From contig NZ_BMTP01000004.1 in assembly GCF_014649735.1 (NCBI RefSeq), positions 124,001-188,000 of the forward strand: DNA of 64,000 nt. Reading direction: 5' to 3'. Below are positions 52,411 to 61,144 of this stretch, in pieces. Position 1 is the first letter of the stretch; each line of letters begins with the position of its first letter. The DNA comes from Streptomyces lavendofoliae (lineage in GTDB: Bacteria; Actinomycetota; Actinomycetes; Streptomycetales; Streptomycetaceae). The notes beneath the pieces were generated by a model. It made no database searches. It was not told the DNA's origin and worked only from the letters and a program-made list of their open reading frames with translations. The position numbers and the translations under genes are program-made.

Positions 52411-52577
52411 AACCGCATGGTCCGCCCCATATCCACCCGTGTTGGCTTGGGGTGACCCGGGGCGCCGGCCGACCGACCACTTCGCGTGCCCCGACCACCG
52501 ACACCGACCACCGGTCGCCGGAGCGCTTCCATCCGCGCCCCGGCGACCGCCTTCACGTGGGGAACACGGAACACGAC

Positions 52578-54110
52578 ATGCGTACAAGAAGCGCCCGCGC
52601 CATGACGGCCGACGCCCGGGGTCCGGTGCATCGCCCGGGACCTGTCCACCGGAACCGTCTGCTGCGCCTCCTGGCCCTTCCGGTCCTCTCGCTGCTGTTC
52701 CTGGCCGCGATGCTGCCCGCCCCGACGACCGCCGCGGCGGCCGCGGGGAGCAAGTACGGCGATGCCCGGCTGGACCAGTGGTCATGGCTGACGACGCACA
52801 ACTCCTACGCCTACGTCGGTGCACTCCCGCCGCGGAACCAGTCGCGCAGCGTCGCCGAGCAGCTCGACGACGGGGTGCGCGGCTTGATGTTCGACACCTA
52901 CGACAAGGTGCAGGGCCATCCGGAACCGGTGAGGGGGGTGATGCTCTGTCACTCCTCCATCGCCTGCTACGGCCTTTTCAAGGCAGAGTTCGCACGGGTC
53001 GTGGACTTCCTGAAGAAGAACCCGCAGGAGGTCGTGACCATCTTCCTGGAGAACTACGCGAGCCAGGAGACGCTGACCAAGGCCATCGCCCAGGTGCTGG
53101 AAGAGAAGAACGCGACCGATCTGCTGTTCCAGCCTTCGGAACAGGGCTTCAACATCGACAAGAGCAACTGGCCGCGCGTGCGCAACATGGTCGCCCGCAA
53201 CGAGCGCCTGGTCATCTTCCAGGACAAGTGGGACTTCGACGTACCCGTCCAGTCGACCAAGGACGCGGGAGTCGAATACGGGCGCCTCATGTACACCTGG
53301 AACCGCACGGTCGAGACGACCTACGACTACGGCGGCGACAGGCCGAGTGGATGCGCGTCGCGGAACGGCAACAGCCTGGGCCTCCCGAAGATGCCGGGGA
53401 CCAACCTGACCCCGCTGTTCACCATGAATCAGTTCGACTCCAGTGTGCTCAACCCGGAGAGCAAGTCCTTCGGCGACAACGGGCAGAGCCTCAAGAACCG
53501 TATCGACAGGGACTGCCGGCCCGTCGCCAAGCGTGACCCGAACTTCATCGCCGTCAACTTCCACCAGCACAGCGACACTCCCGGTGTCACCCCGCTGTCG
53601 GTGGTCGACGACCTGAACCGCAACACCGTCATCATCGACCCGCACCAGGCGCTCTGGACCGTCAGCCCCGGCAAGCAGTACGTCAGCACGATCGCCACCA
53701 ACCGGTGCATGGTGCGCGGTGACGAGTTCGAGGACGGCCAGGGCGGCCTGGTCACCCAGCGCAACTGTGCCAACCCGGCGCCCAGCAGCCACCAGTGGAC
53801 CGCCACCCCGCCGACGGGCTACGACGGGAAGGGCTTCCACTGGATCAAGGCCGGGAACGGTACCTGCCTCACCGTGCCCTACAACAACGGCACGCCGCCC
53901 GGCAACGACACCCAGTTGTTCTGGTGGCCCTGCGAGACCCGGTGGTTCTCGGGCAGCCAGTTGTGGAACGTCGTCCCGGCGAAGCAGCAAGGCGGGCCGC
54001 CCGCCTACTACTTCGTGAACCAGTGGACGGGGAAGTGCCTGACGCTGGACATCCCGACGAGTGCGGCCAAGGCCGGCAAGGTCACGCAGGCGGCATGCCC
54101 GAAACTGTGA
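52578..54110 (+). CDS. Secreted phosphatidylinositol-type phospholipase C with ricin-type lectin domain
   Basis: 510 residues. A signal peptide (RLLALPVLSLLFLAAMLPAP, cleavage near AAAAAG) precedes a PI-PLC X domain: catalytic histidines in WLTTHNSYAY (near 75) and MLCHSSIACYG (near 118), with DDGVRGLMFDTYD between them. The C-terminal 130 residues, from about ISTIATNRCMVRGDEFEDGQGG on, read like a ricin B-type beta-trefoil with repeated QW motifs (HQWTATPP, YFVNQWTGKCLTLD). The enzyme would cleave phosphoinositides or a related lipid outside the cell. The ATG at 52578 is chosen; ATG 52602 is an alternative. Confidence 0.88.
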   Translation: MRTRSARAMTADARGPVHRPGPVHRNRLLRLLALPVLSLLFLAAMLPAPTTAAAAAGSKYGDARLDQWSWLTTHNSYAYVGALPPRNQSRSVAEQLDDGVRGLMFDTYDKVQGHPEPVRGVMLCHSSIACYGLFKAEFARVVDFLKKNPQEVVTIFLENYASQETLTKAIAQVLEEKNATDLLFQPSEQGFNIDKSNWPRVRNMVARNERLVIFQDKWDFDVPVQSTKDAGVEYGRLMYTWNRTVETTYDYGGDRPSGCASRNGNSLGLPKMPGTNLTPLFTMNQFDSSVLNPESKSFGDNGQSLKNRIDRDCRPVAKRDPNFIAVNFHQHSDTPGVTPLSVVDDLNRNTVIIDPHQALWTVSPGKQYVSTIATNRCMVRGDEFEDGQGGLVTQRNCANPAPSSHQWTATPPTGYDGKGFHWIKAGNGTCLTVPYNNGTPPGNDTQLFWWPCETRWFSGSQLWNVVPAKQQGGPPAYYFVNQWTGKCLTLDIPTSAAKAGKVTQAACPKL

Positions 54111-54142
54111 CGCCCCCCCCCCGCACATGGGTGATCACCCGG

Positions 54143-54174
54143 CCGGGGGCCGCGCGGAATGCGTCGGCCCCCGG
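54143..54174 (+). terminator. Terminator after the PLC gene
   Basis: 10-bp stem CCGGGGGCCG (54143-54152) with CGGCCCCCGG (54165-54174), 12-nt loop, 33 bp after the stop codon and preceded by a C10 run. Confidence 0.75.
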
Positions 54175-54261
54175 TCGTAGATGGCCGTAGCCCTGGGGGC
54201 GGACCCCGTTCAGGCCGTGGACGGACGACCCGGCGGGGGCCCGCTGCCTAGCCTCGGCGGT

Positions 54262-55431
54262 ATGAATCGACTGCCCCGCGGCGCTGCCGCCGCACTGCTC
54301 GGTCTGTCCCTCGCGCTGCTCGGTACGGGCGTCGCCTCCGCCGTCCCGGCCACACCGGTGGCCCCGGCCGCCGAAGCCGCCGAAAGCACCCGCGTACGCC
54401 TCCAACTGCCGGTTCCGACCGGCGCGTACGCGGTCGGACGAGACACCCTGCACCTGGTCGACCGCGGCCGCCCCGACCCCTGGGTGCCGGAGGCCCAGGC
54501 GCGCGAACTGATGGTGTCGATGTACTACCCGGCCCGGCCCGGCGGCGGCCGGACGGCCCCGTACATGACCAAGGGCGAGGCGCAGGCCTTCATCGACGAC
54601 CGTGAACTGACCGACGCGGTGTCCGCCGCGACGCTCAGCGGCACCCGCACCCACGCCCGTCCGGCCGCCGCCCCCGTACGCGGGAGGTTCCCGCTCGTGG
54701 TGCTGTCACCCGGGTTCACCGTCAACCGCTCCACCCTGACCCTGCTCGCCGAGGAGCTGGCGAGCCAGGGGTACGTCGTCGCCGCCGTCGACCACGCCTT
54801 CGAGTCGGTCGGCACCGCCTTCCCCGGCGGGCGGCTCCTCACCTGCGTCGCCTGCGACAAGATCAAGCCGGGCGGGTACGGGGTCGTGCCCCAGGGCCGG
54901 GCGAAGGACGTGTCCTTCCTCCTCGACCGGCTCCTCGCCGACAAGCGTCCCGCCTGGCGGCACGCCCGCGTGATCGACCGCGAGCGGATCGGCATGGCCG
55001 GCCACTCCATCGGCGGCGCCTCCGCCGCGACGACCATGGCGAGTGACCAGCGCGTCCGCGCCGGGGCCAATATGGACGGCTCCTTCATGGAGCCGGTCCC
55101 CGCGGACGGCCTGGGCGGGCGCCCGTTCATGATGCTGGGCACGGGTGACGACGACCGCTCCTGGGTGCGTGACTGGCCGCTCCTGGACGGCTGGAAGCGC
55201 TGGATCAACGTCACCGGCGCGGAGCACTTCACCTTCACCGACGTGCCCGTCCTCGGTGACCAGCTCGGCCTGCTGCGCCCGGAGGAGCCCCTCAAGGGCA
55301 AGCGGTCGCAGGAGATCACGCGCGCGTACGTGACGGCCTTCTTTGACCTGCACCTGAAGGGTGTCGACCGGAAGCTACTGGACGGCCCGACCGCCCAGCA
55401 CCCGGAGGTGGTCTTCCACAAGGAAGGCTGA
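54262..55431 (+). CDS. Secreted alpha/beta-hydrolase (PAF-acetylhydrolase-like lipase)
   Basis: 389 residues. Signal peptide RGAAAALLGLSLALLGTGVASA ends in ASA. The nucleophile elbow is GHSIGG near 250, preceded by the oxyanion region PLVVLSPGFTVNR; a late histidine in GAEHFTFTDVPVLGDQ completes the triad. Size and layout fit PAF-acetylhydrolase/triacylglycerol-type esterases of Streptomyces. ATG 54262 follows CGGCGGT only weakly, but earlier in-frame starts lack a signal peptide. It is co-directional with the PLC gene. Confidence 0.85.
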   Translation: MNRLPRGAAAALLGLSLALLGTGVASAVPATPVAPAAEAAESTRVRLQLPVPTGAYAVGRDTLHLVDRGRPDPWVPEAQARELMVSMYYPARPGGGRTAPYMTKGEAQAFIDDRELTDAVSAATLSGTRTHARPAAAPVRGRFPLVVLSPGFTVNRSTLTLLAEELASQGYVVAAVDHAFESVGTAFPGGRLLTCVACDKIKPGGYGVVPQGRAKDVSFLLDRLLADKRPAWRHARVIDRERIGMAGHSIGGASAATTMASDQRVRAGANMDGSFMEPVPADGLGGRPFMMLGTGDDDRSWVRDWPLLDGWKRWINVTGAEHFTFTDVPVLGDQLGLLRPEEPLKGKRSQEITRAYVTAFFDLHLKGVDRKLLDGPTAQHPEVVFHKEG

Positions 55432-55469
55432 CCAGGCGGAGGGGGAGAGGGCGAGGGCGGGGCGGGTCA

Positions 55470-55640
55470 CGTCCTCGGAGTCACGGACGTGGACGGTGTG
55501 GGGGGTGGAGGGCGATCTCGACGCGAGCGCCGCCCCGGCCCTCGACGTGGACGAGCCGGCTTCGTCTCTGCGCCGTCTCGAGCAGGATGAAAGGGCCGTC
55601 CGACCCGGCGTGATTCTGCCGGTCGCCCGGCATCACCTGT
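55470..55640 (+). pseudogene. Possible STAS-domain (anti-anti-sigma) remnant
   Basis: The frame reads TWTVWGVEGDLDASAAPALDVD, which resembles the core of a STAS antagonist (V-x-G-x-L-D-x-x-x-A-P-A-L), followed by unrelated sequence and no conserved serine. It lacks a start with an SD. It fills the 278-bp gap between the lipase and the SGNH gene. Low confidence. Confidence 0.3.
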
Positions 55641-55709
55641 CCGGGCCTGTTGCACGAGACGGTCGGCCGCGCGGTGCGGTGAGGGCGGTCCGGCCACGAC
55701 CGGCTCCGA

Positions 55710-56390
55710 CTACGGGGCGTACGGCCCGCCCAGCCCCCACGCCTGGTGCATCGCCGTCGCGAAGGCGGCGGCGAGCTTGTGCTCGCCGGAGGGGCCGGGG
55801 TGCGTGCCGTCGTAGGTGTCGGTGGCGATGTCGTACGCCTCCGGCACCGAGGCGAGGAGCAGTGGGGAGCCCGGCGCGTCGAGGTCGGCCACGGCCTTGG
55901 CGAGCAGCTCGTTGAAGCGGGCGCACTCGGCGGCGAAGGGGGCGTCGTACTGGGCGCGGACGTTGGGGATCACGGGGAGCAGGACGGCCCGCACGTGCGG
56001 GTTCGCGGCCCGGGCCGCCGCGACGAAGGCGTGGACGTTCCCGGACGTCTGGGTGCTGTTGGTGTAGAAGCCGAGGTCTATCAGGCCCAGGGACACCAGC
56101 AGGACGTCCGCCTTCGACTCGGCGACCGCGTCGCCTATCAGCGGTGCCATGTGCAGCCAGCCCTCGCCCCAGCCGGAGAGGTGCCTGCGGGCGCTCGCCG
56201 GGAAGGCCGGGTCGGCGTACGCGTGCGAGACGGGGCCGTCGGCGGCGGCCTCGTACAGCTCCGTGCGCGGGCCGACGATCTCGTACGGGGCGGCGAGGGT
56301 CGCCTCCAGGTGCTGCCACATCCGGTAGCGCCAGGTGTAGTCGCCGGCGCGTCCGATGGTCATGGAGTCGCCGACGAACATGAAACGCAT
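55710..56390 (-). CDS. SGNH/GDSL-type hydrolase
   Basis: 226 residues from ATG 56390. Block I is FMFVGDSMTIGRAGDYTWRY with the catalytic serine in GDS; the final Asp-x-x-His is DGTHPGPSGEHKLA. The oxyanion glycine and asparagine blocks are less clear (LVSLGLIDLGFYTN). No signal peptide is seen. It probably hydrolyses an ester or lactone; substrate unknown. ATG 56402 would add four residues. Confidence 0.82.
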   Translation of the reverse strand: MRFMFVGDSMTIGRAGDYTWRYRMWQHLEATLAAPYEIVGPRTELYEAAADGPVSHAYADPAFPASARRHLSGWGEGWLHMAPLIGDAVAESKADVLLVSLGLIDLGFYTNSTQTSGNVHAFVAAARAANPHVRAVLLPVIPNVRAQYDAPFAAECARFNELLAKAVADLDAPGSPLLLASVPEAYDIATDTYDGTHPGPSGEHKLAAAFATAMHQAWGLGGPYAP

Positions 56391-56449
56391 GGGGGCCATC
56401 ATCGCCGACCCCGGCCGGGGTGCGCGATGTGACCATGGACACTGGGGGC

Positions 56450-57439
56450 ATGCGTTCGTTGCGTACGACCCTGGGTGCGGCCCTCGCCGCGGTGGTGCTG
56501 TCCGCCGCCCCCGCCATGGCCGAAGGTGAGGACGACCGGTTCACCGTCGAGGACACCCGGATCACCGAGTCGAGCGGTCTCGCGGCGAGTCGCGCGCACC
56601 CGGGCGTCTACTGGACGCACAACGACCAGGACGGGCCACGCGTGTTCGCGGTGGACTCCCGGACCGGTGAGACGGTCGCCACGATCACCCTCCGGGGGAT
56701 CGGCACCCCGCGCGACATGGAGGCCGTCTCGGTCGGCCCGGACGGCGCGGTGTACGTGGGGGACATCGGCGACAACCTGGACGGCTCCTGGGACCACGTG
56801 TGGATCTACCGCTTCCCCGAGCCGAAGCGGTTGCGCGACCAGGCCGTGGACGCCACCCAGTTCACGGTGAGGTACGCCGACGGGCCGCGGAACGCCGAGG
56901 CGTTGATGGTGCACCCCACGACCGGGCGGGTCTACATCGCGTCCAAGCACGAGGACGGCGGAGGTCTGTACGAGGGTCCCGCCCGGCTGAGCGCGGGCGG
57001 CCCGAACGTCTTCCGGCGGATCGGCGAGGTGCCGTGGGTCACGGACGGGGCGTTCTCGCCGGACGGCGACGAGCTGGTGCTGCGCGGGTACTTCAGTGCG
57101 CGGGCATACGCGTGGAAGGACGGGCGGCTCGGTGCCGAGAAGCGGCTGAACGCGCCGATCCAGCGGCAGTCGGAGTCGGTGACGTACACCGTGGACGGCT
57201 CGGCGCTGATGTACGGCTCGGAGGGCACCGGCAGCGAGGTCGTCCGGGTGCCCGTGGAGGGCGCGCGGCCCGCGCCGAGCGGCAGCGGTTCCCCCGCCCC
57301 GGGCGCGAGCGGCGTTACGCCGGGGACGCCGGGCGGAGGCGGTGACGGTGGCGACGGCAACGCCACGGTGGGCGCGCTGGTGCTGGCGGGCGCCGCCGCG
57401 CTGGTCCTGCTGTGGCGGCGGGCGCGGCGCCGGGGGTGA
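56450..57439 (+). CDS. Secreted beta-propeller-like protein with C-terminal anchor
   Basis: 329 residues from ATG 56450. Signal peptide RTTLGAALAAVVLSAAPAMA. The body has repeated propeller-like strands (HPGVYWTHNDQDGPRVFAVD, VGPDGAVYVGDIGDNLDGSWDHVWIYR, VHPTTGRVYIASKHEDGGGLY). A Pro/Gly/Ser-rich linker precedes a terminal helix (VGALVLAGAAALVLLWRRARRR), so it is attached to the membrane on the outside. Function unknown; possible phytase- or esterase-like propeller. The longer ATG at 56420 adds no signal features. Confidence 0.8.
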   Translation: MRSLRTTLGAALAAVVLSAAPAMAEGEDDRFTVEDTRITESSGLAASRAHPGVYWTHNDQDGPRVFAVDSRTGETVATITLRGIGTPRDMEAVSVGPDGAVYVGDIGDNLDGSWDHVWIYRFPEPKRLRDQAVDATQFTVRYADGPRNAEALMVHPTTGRVYIASKHEDGGGLYEGPARLSAGGPNVFRRIGEVPWVTDGAFSPDGDELVLRGYFSARAYAWKDGRLGAEKRLNAPIQRQSESVTYTVDGSALMYGSEGTGSEVVRVPVEGARPAPSGSGSPAPGASGVTPGTPGGGGDGGDGNATVGALVLAGAAALVLLWRRARRRG

Positions 57440-57452
57440 GGGCGGCATGGGG

Positions 57453-57770
57453 TCACGTCCCCGGCGCGGCCGTCCAGCCGGAGAAGTGCCGCACCACCTC
57501 CCGGGTGAACGCCCGGGCGGCGGGGGAGACCCACCGCTTGCCGTGCCGGGCCAGACGGACGGGCACGTCGGCGAACCCCGGCCCCGGCACCCGGGCCAGC
57601 CGCCCCTGCCGGAGCTGGTCCTCCACCGTCGTGAGCGGCAGCAGGGTCAGCCCGAGGCCGGCGGCCACACAGCCGCGCGCCGCGTCCACGCTGCCGAACA
57701 GGGTCAGCCGCGGCCGGACGCCGGGCACCGCGAGCAGCCGGGCCTCCAGCTCGTCGCTGTAGGAGCAGCC
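57453..57770 (-). pseudogene. LysR-type regulator, C-terminal remnant
   Basis: About 105 residues match the end of a LysR effector domain: GCSYSDELEARLLAVPGV, then SVDAARGCVAAGLGLTLLPLTTVEDQL and ARHGKRWVSPAARAFTREVVRHF. The DNA-binding half is missing. The homology stops abruptly near 57770, exactly where a truncated phzF begins on the other strand. Confidence 0.8.
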
Positions 57771-58272
57771 CTGCTGGCCACGCTCACCAGCGTCCCGACC
57801 CGCAGCAGGCCTGCCGGGAGCGCCGAGCTGGACGCCACCCTCGCCGCTCTGGGCTGGTCCGCCGCCGACCTGGACCCGGAGCTTCCGCCGCATGTGGCCT
57901 TCGGCGGCAACGACCACCTGGTGCTGGCCGCCGGGTCACGGGGCGCCTGGCCGACCTGGACTACGACTTCGACGCCCTGGCCGCGGTGATGCGGGAGCAC
58001 GGGTGGACGACGGTGAACCTGGTGCGGCGGGAGTCGCCGGAGCGGTTCCACGCCCGCAACCCCTTCCCCGTCGGCGGCGTCGTGGAGGACCCGGCCACCG
58101 GAGCGGCCGCCGCCGCGCTCGGCGGCTACCTCCGCACGCTGGGCCTGGTGGACCGGCCCGCGACGATCGCGATCCGCCAGGGCGAGGACATGGGCCGCCC
58201 GAGCGACCTGCTGATCGAGGTGTCCCCGCAGGACGAGCGCACGCGGGTGACGGGACGGGCAGTGCCGATCGC
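57771..58272 (+). pseudogene. PhzF-family isomerase, 5'-truncated and frameshifted
   Basis: Begins mid-domain (ATLTSVPTRS, LDATLAALGWSAADLDPELPPHVAFGGNDHLVLAAGSR) and continues in another frame from about 57945 (ADLDYDFDALAAVMREHGWTTVNLVRRE... DPATGAAAAALGGYLRTLG... VTGRAVPI). A single-base change in the GGGTCACGGGGCGCC stretch explains the shift. The N-terminal third is missing and the original stop is replaced by tandem repeats, so the gene cannot be functional. Confidence 0.85.
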
Positions 58273-58379
58273 CTGGACGGGCCGGTCGCCCGGACGGGCC
58301 GATCGCCTGGACGGGCCGGTCGCCTGGACGGGCCGGTCACCGCCCCGGCCGGTCACCGCCCCGGCCGGTCACCGCTCGG
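58270..58379. repeat. 17-bp and 16-bp tandem repeats after the phzF remnant
   Basis: Four copies of a 17-bp unit beginning CGCCTGGACGGG start at 58270, 58287, 58304 and 58321; the second has two changes. Two copies of CACCGCCCCGGCCGGT follow at 58338 and 58354, then a partial copy runs into the stop end of the tetR-family gene. Confidence 0.88.
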
Positions 58380-59148
58380 CGGGCTTCCGCCCGGCGGCTT
58401 CCGCCACCATCGCCTCGAAGCCGCCCATCAGGGCCCGCAGGCCGAACTCGAAGTGGTCGAACTCGGAGGAGAAGGCGTCCGGGGAGAGCGCCGCCATCAT
58501 GGGGTAGTCGCCGGTGTCCATGGCGCGGACGAGAAAGGGCTCCTGCCGGGTCCAGAACTCCTCGTCGCTCACTCCGGTCTCCTTGGCCGCCTCGACCGTC
58601 TCTGCCTCCATGCGCACGATCCCGGTGACGAAGCTCTGGACGGCGATGATCACGGAGATGAGTTCCGGATCGGTGAGGCCCATGCCCTTCAGGCCCGTCA
58701 GGGCGAGTTCCAGGCCGCGCAGGGCGCTGGGGCCGAGGACCGTGCGGGTCTGGTTGACCTTGAGCAGCCAGGGGTGGCGGCGGTAGAGGTCCAGTTCGGC
58801 GCGGGCCAGCGCGTCGACGGCGGCGTGCCAGTCGCAGGGCTCGGCCGGCTGGAGGTCGAGCATCAGGCCCCGTACACGGTCGAGCATCAGGTCCAGCAGC
58901 TCCGCCTTGCCGGGGACGTACCGGTAGAGCGACATCGTGCCGACGCCCAGGTCGGCGGAGAGCCGCCGCATCGAGACGGCGTCCAGGCCCTCCGCGTCGG
59001 CGACCGCCACGGCGGCGGTGACGATCCGGTCCACGGTCAGGCCGCGCTTGGGGCCCCGGGAGGGGGGTTCGCCGGTGCCCCAGAGCAGTTCCAGGCTGCG
59101 GATGATGTCGCCGCTCCCGCTCGTCGCCGTCGTGCTGTCCCTGGTCAT
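58369..59148 (-). CDS. TetR-family regulator of the downstream ABC exporter
   Basis: 259 residues from ATG 59148. The HTH is LTVDRIVTAAVAVADAEGLDAVSMRRLSADLGVGTMSLYRYVPGKAELL; the C-terminal part is a TetR_C_1-type helical domain. It diverges from a DrrA-type ATPase across twin GTAC-type palindromes, the usual arrangement for a repressor of a drug exporter. The C-terminal codons overlap the end of the short tandem repeats. Confidence 0.9.
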   Translation of the reverse strand: MTRDSTTATSGSGDIIRSLELLWGTGEPPSRGPKRGLTVDRIVTAAVAVADAEGLDAVSMRRLSADLGVGTMSLYRYVPGKAELLDLMLDRVRGLMLDLQPAEPCDWHAAVDALARAELDLYRRHPWLLKVNQTRTVLGPSALRGLELALTGLKGMGLTDPELISVIIAVQSFVTGIVRMEAETVEAAKETGVSDEEFWTRQEPFLVRAMDTGDYPMMAALSPDAFSSEFDHFEFGLRALMGGFEAMVAEAAGRKPAER

Positions 59149-59174
59149 GGGGCCAGCGTAAATCACTGGACGAA

Positions 59175-59218
59175 AACTGAGTACGCTGTACGCTCACTTG
59201 GGTACGGTGTACTCAGTT
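59175..59218. promoter_or_regulatory. Twin TetR operators in the divergent promoter region
   Basis: GTACGCTGTAC (59181-59191) and GTACGGTGTAC (59202-59212) are near-identical 11-bp dyads spaced 21 bp centre to centre, two helical turns. Outer arms AACTGAGTAC (59175-59184) and GTACTCAGTT (59209-59218) form a perfect 10-bp inverted repeat spanning both. Confidence 0.8.
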
Positions 59219-59234
59219 GTAGTGGGAGGGCGTC

Positions 59235-60206
59235 ATGGACGACTGGGCGGTACGGGCCGAGGGCCTGGAGAAGCGGTACGGGGAGAAGCGGGCACTGGAC
59301 GGATTCGACCTCGCCGTGCGGCCCGGCACGGTCCACGGCCTCCTCGGCCCCAACGGGGCGGGCAAGACCACCGCCGTCCGTGTGCTGGCCACGCTGCGCC
59401 GCTTCGACGGCGGCCGCGCCGAGGTCGCCGGGGTCGATGTGGCCCGCGACCCCCGCCGCGTGCGGGCCCTGATCGGCCTCACCGGCCAGTACGCGGCCGT
59501 GGACGAGATCCTGACCGGCCGGCAGAACCTGGAGATGTTCGGCCGGCTGTTCCACCTCGGCGGGCGCCGGGCCCGCTCGCGCGCCGCCGAGCTGCTGGAG
59601 CGGTTCGGGCTGACGGAGGCCGCCGACAAGGGCGTCGAGGGGTACAGCGGCGGCATGCGGCGCCGCCTGGACCTGGCCGCCTCGATGATCCTCGCGCCCC
59701 GCGTGCTGTTCCTGGACGAGCCGACGACCGGTCTGGACCCGCGCGGACGCGGCGAGGTGTGGGACGCGGTGCGGGACCTGGTGGCGGGCGGGACGACGGT
59801 CCTGCTGACCACGCAGTACCTGGAGGAGGCCGACAAGCTGGCCTCCCGGGTCACCGTCATCGACCGGGGCCGCGCCATCGCCGACGACACCCCCGAGGCG
59901 CTGAAGGACCGGGTCGGCGGCGACCGCATCGAGGTCGTCGCCGCCGCCCCCGCCGACCTGCCGCGCGTGGCCAAGACCGTCGCCCGGGTGTGCCACGGCG
60001 AGCCGCACGTGGACGAGCAGGAGCGGCGCGTCCACGCACCGGTCGCCGACCGGGTCGTGGCACTCACCGAGGTCGCCAGGACCCTCCAGGACGAGGGGGT
60101 GCAGGTCGAGGACATCGGACTGCGCAGACCGAGCCTCGACGACGTGTTCCTGCGCCTGACCGGCCACGCGGCCGACGAGGCGAACAAGGAAGGAGCGGCC
60201 GCATGA
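59235..60206 (+). CDS. Daunorubicin-resistance-type ABC transporter ATPase
   Basis: 323 residues. Walker [20 protein letters not shown] (near 38), signature [18 protein letters not shown], Walker [18 protein letters not shown] and H-loop [17 protein letters not shown] are complete; the C-terminal [24 protein letters not shown] is typical of the DrrA family. It powers the permease encoded next (4-bp overlap). A nearby TetR regulator suggests export of a toxic hydrophobic compound. ATG 59235 follows GGGAGG. Confidence 0.93.
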   Translation: MDDWAVRAEGLEKRYGEKRALDGFDLAVRPGTVHGLLGPNGAGKTTAVRVLATLRRFDGGRAEVAGVDVARDPRRVRALIGLTGQYAAVDEILTGRQNLEMFGRLFHLGGRRARSRAAELLERFGLTEAADKGVEGYSGGMRRRLDLAASMILAPRVLFLDEPTTGLDPRGRGEVWDAVRDLVAGGTTVLLTTQYLEEADKLASRVTVIDRGRAIADDTPEALKDRVGGDRIEVVAAAPADLPRVAKTVARVCHGEPHVDEQERRVHAPVADRVVALTEVARTLQDEGVQVEDIGLRRPSLDDVFLRLTGHAADEANKEGAAA

Positions 60207-61036
60207 CCACCACCTCGCTGGAGCCCCCCGCCGGGCGCGGACGGGCCTACTGGGCGCTCGCCGACTGCTGGAACGTGGTGCGCCGGACGCTCACCCACTA
60301 CCGGGGCAAGCCCGTCTACATCGCCTGGCAGCTCGGCTTCCCGATCCTGTCGGTGCTGCTCTACGGGTACGTCTTCGGCGGCGCGATGAAGCCGCCGGGC
60401 GGCGGCGGGGCGGACGCCTACCGGGACTTCCTGATGCCTGGCATGTTCGTGATGACGATGGCCTTCGGGTTCATCAACACCGCGACCGCCGTGGTCACCG
60501 ACGCCAACAAGGGCGTCATCGACCGCTTCCGCTCCATGCCGATGGCCCCCTCCGCGGTGGTCACCGGGCGGGGCGTCACCGACGTGATCATCGCCTGCGC
60601 CGAGCTGGCCATCCTCGCGGGGACCGCGTTCGTGATGGGCTGGCGCTCGGACGGGGGCTTCCTCGGCACCGTGGCGGCCTTCGGCCTGCTGCTCCTGCTC
60701 CGCTACTGCCTGACCTGGGTCGGCATCTGGCTCGGGCTGCTGGTCCCGGACCCGGAGGCGGCGGGCGGGCTGTTCGCGGTCGCCTTCCCGCTGACCATGA
60801 TCTCCAGCGTGTTCGTCCAGCCGGGCACGATGCCCGACTGGCTGGGCACCGTCGCCGCCTGGAACCCGATCTCGTCCACGGCGGCGGCGACCCGCGAGCT
60901 GTTCGGCAACCCCGGCGCCGGGGGCGGGAGCTGGGTCGAGCAGCACGCCCTGCTGATGGCGGTGGTGTGGCCCGTGGTGATCACGGCGGTCTTCCTGCCG
61001 CTCGCGGTACGGCGCTTCCAGCGGCTGAGCCGGTAG
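60203..61036 (+). CDS. ABC-2 type permease (DrrB-like)
   Basis: 277 residues, six membrane helices, start overlapping the ATPase stop (ATGA). The ABC-2 pattern is seen as [61 protein letters not shown] and [20 protein letters not shown]. It forms the channel for the DrrA-type ATPase. A terminator follows. Confidence 0.93.
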   Translation: MTTTSLEPPAGRGRAYWALADCWNVVRRTLTHYRGKPVYIAWQLGFPILSVLLYGYVFGGAMKPPGGGGADAYRDFLMPGMFVMTMAFGFINTATAVVTDANKGVIDRFRSMPMAPSAVVTGRGVTDVIIACAELAILAGTAFVMGWRSDGGFLGTVAAFGLLLLLRYCLTWVGIWLGLLVPDPEAAGGLFAVAFPLTMISSVFVQPGTMPDWLGTVAAWNPISSTAAATRELFGNPGAGGGSWVEQHALLMAVVWPVVITAVFLPLAVRRFQRLSR

Positions 61037-61096
61037 TACGCGGCGGAGAGCGCGGCCGGTCGTCCACGGCGAGGGCGGCCGATGGTACCCGGCGGA

Positions 61097-61129
61097 GGGT
61101 GGGCCCGCGGAGGGGGTGCGGGCCCACCC
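61097..61129. terminator. Bidirectional terminator
   Basis: 12-bp perfect stem GGGTGGGCCCGC (61097-61108) with GCGGGCCCACCC (61118-61129), 9-nt loop, between convergent genes. Confidence 0.82.
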
Positions 61130-61144
61130 GGTCACCGGGAGGGC

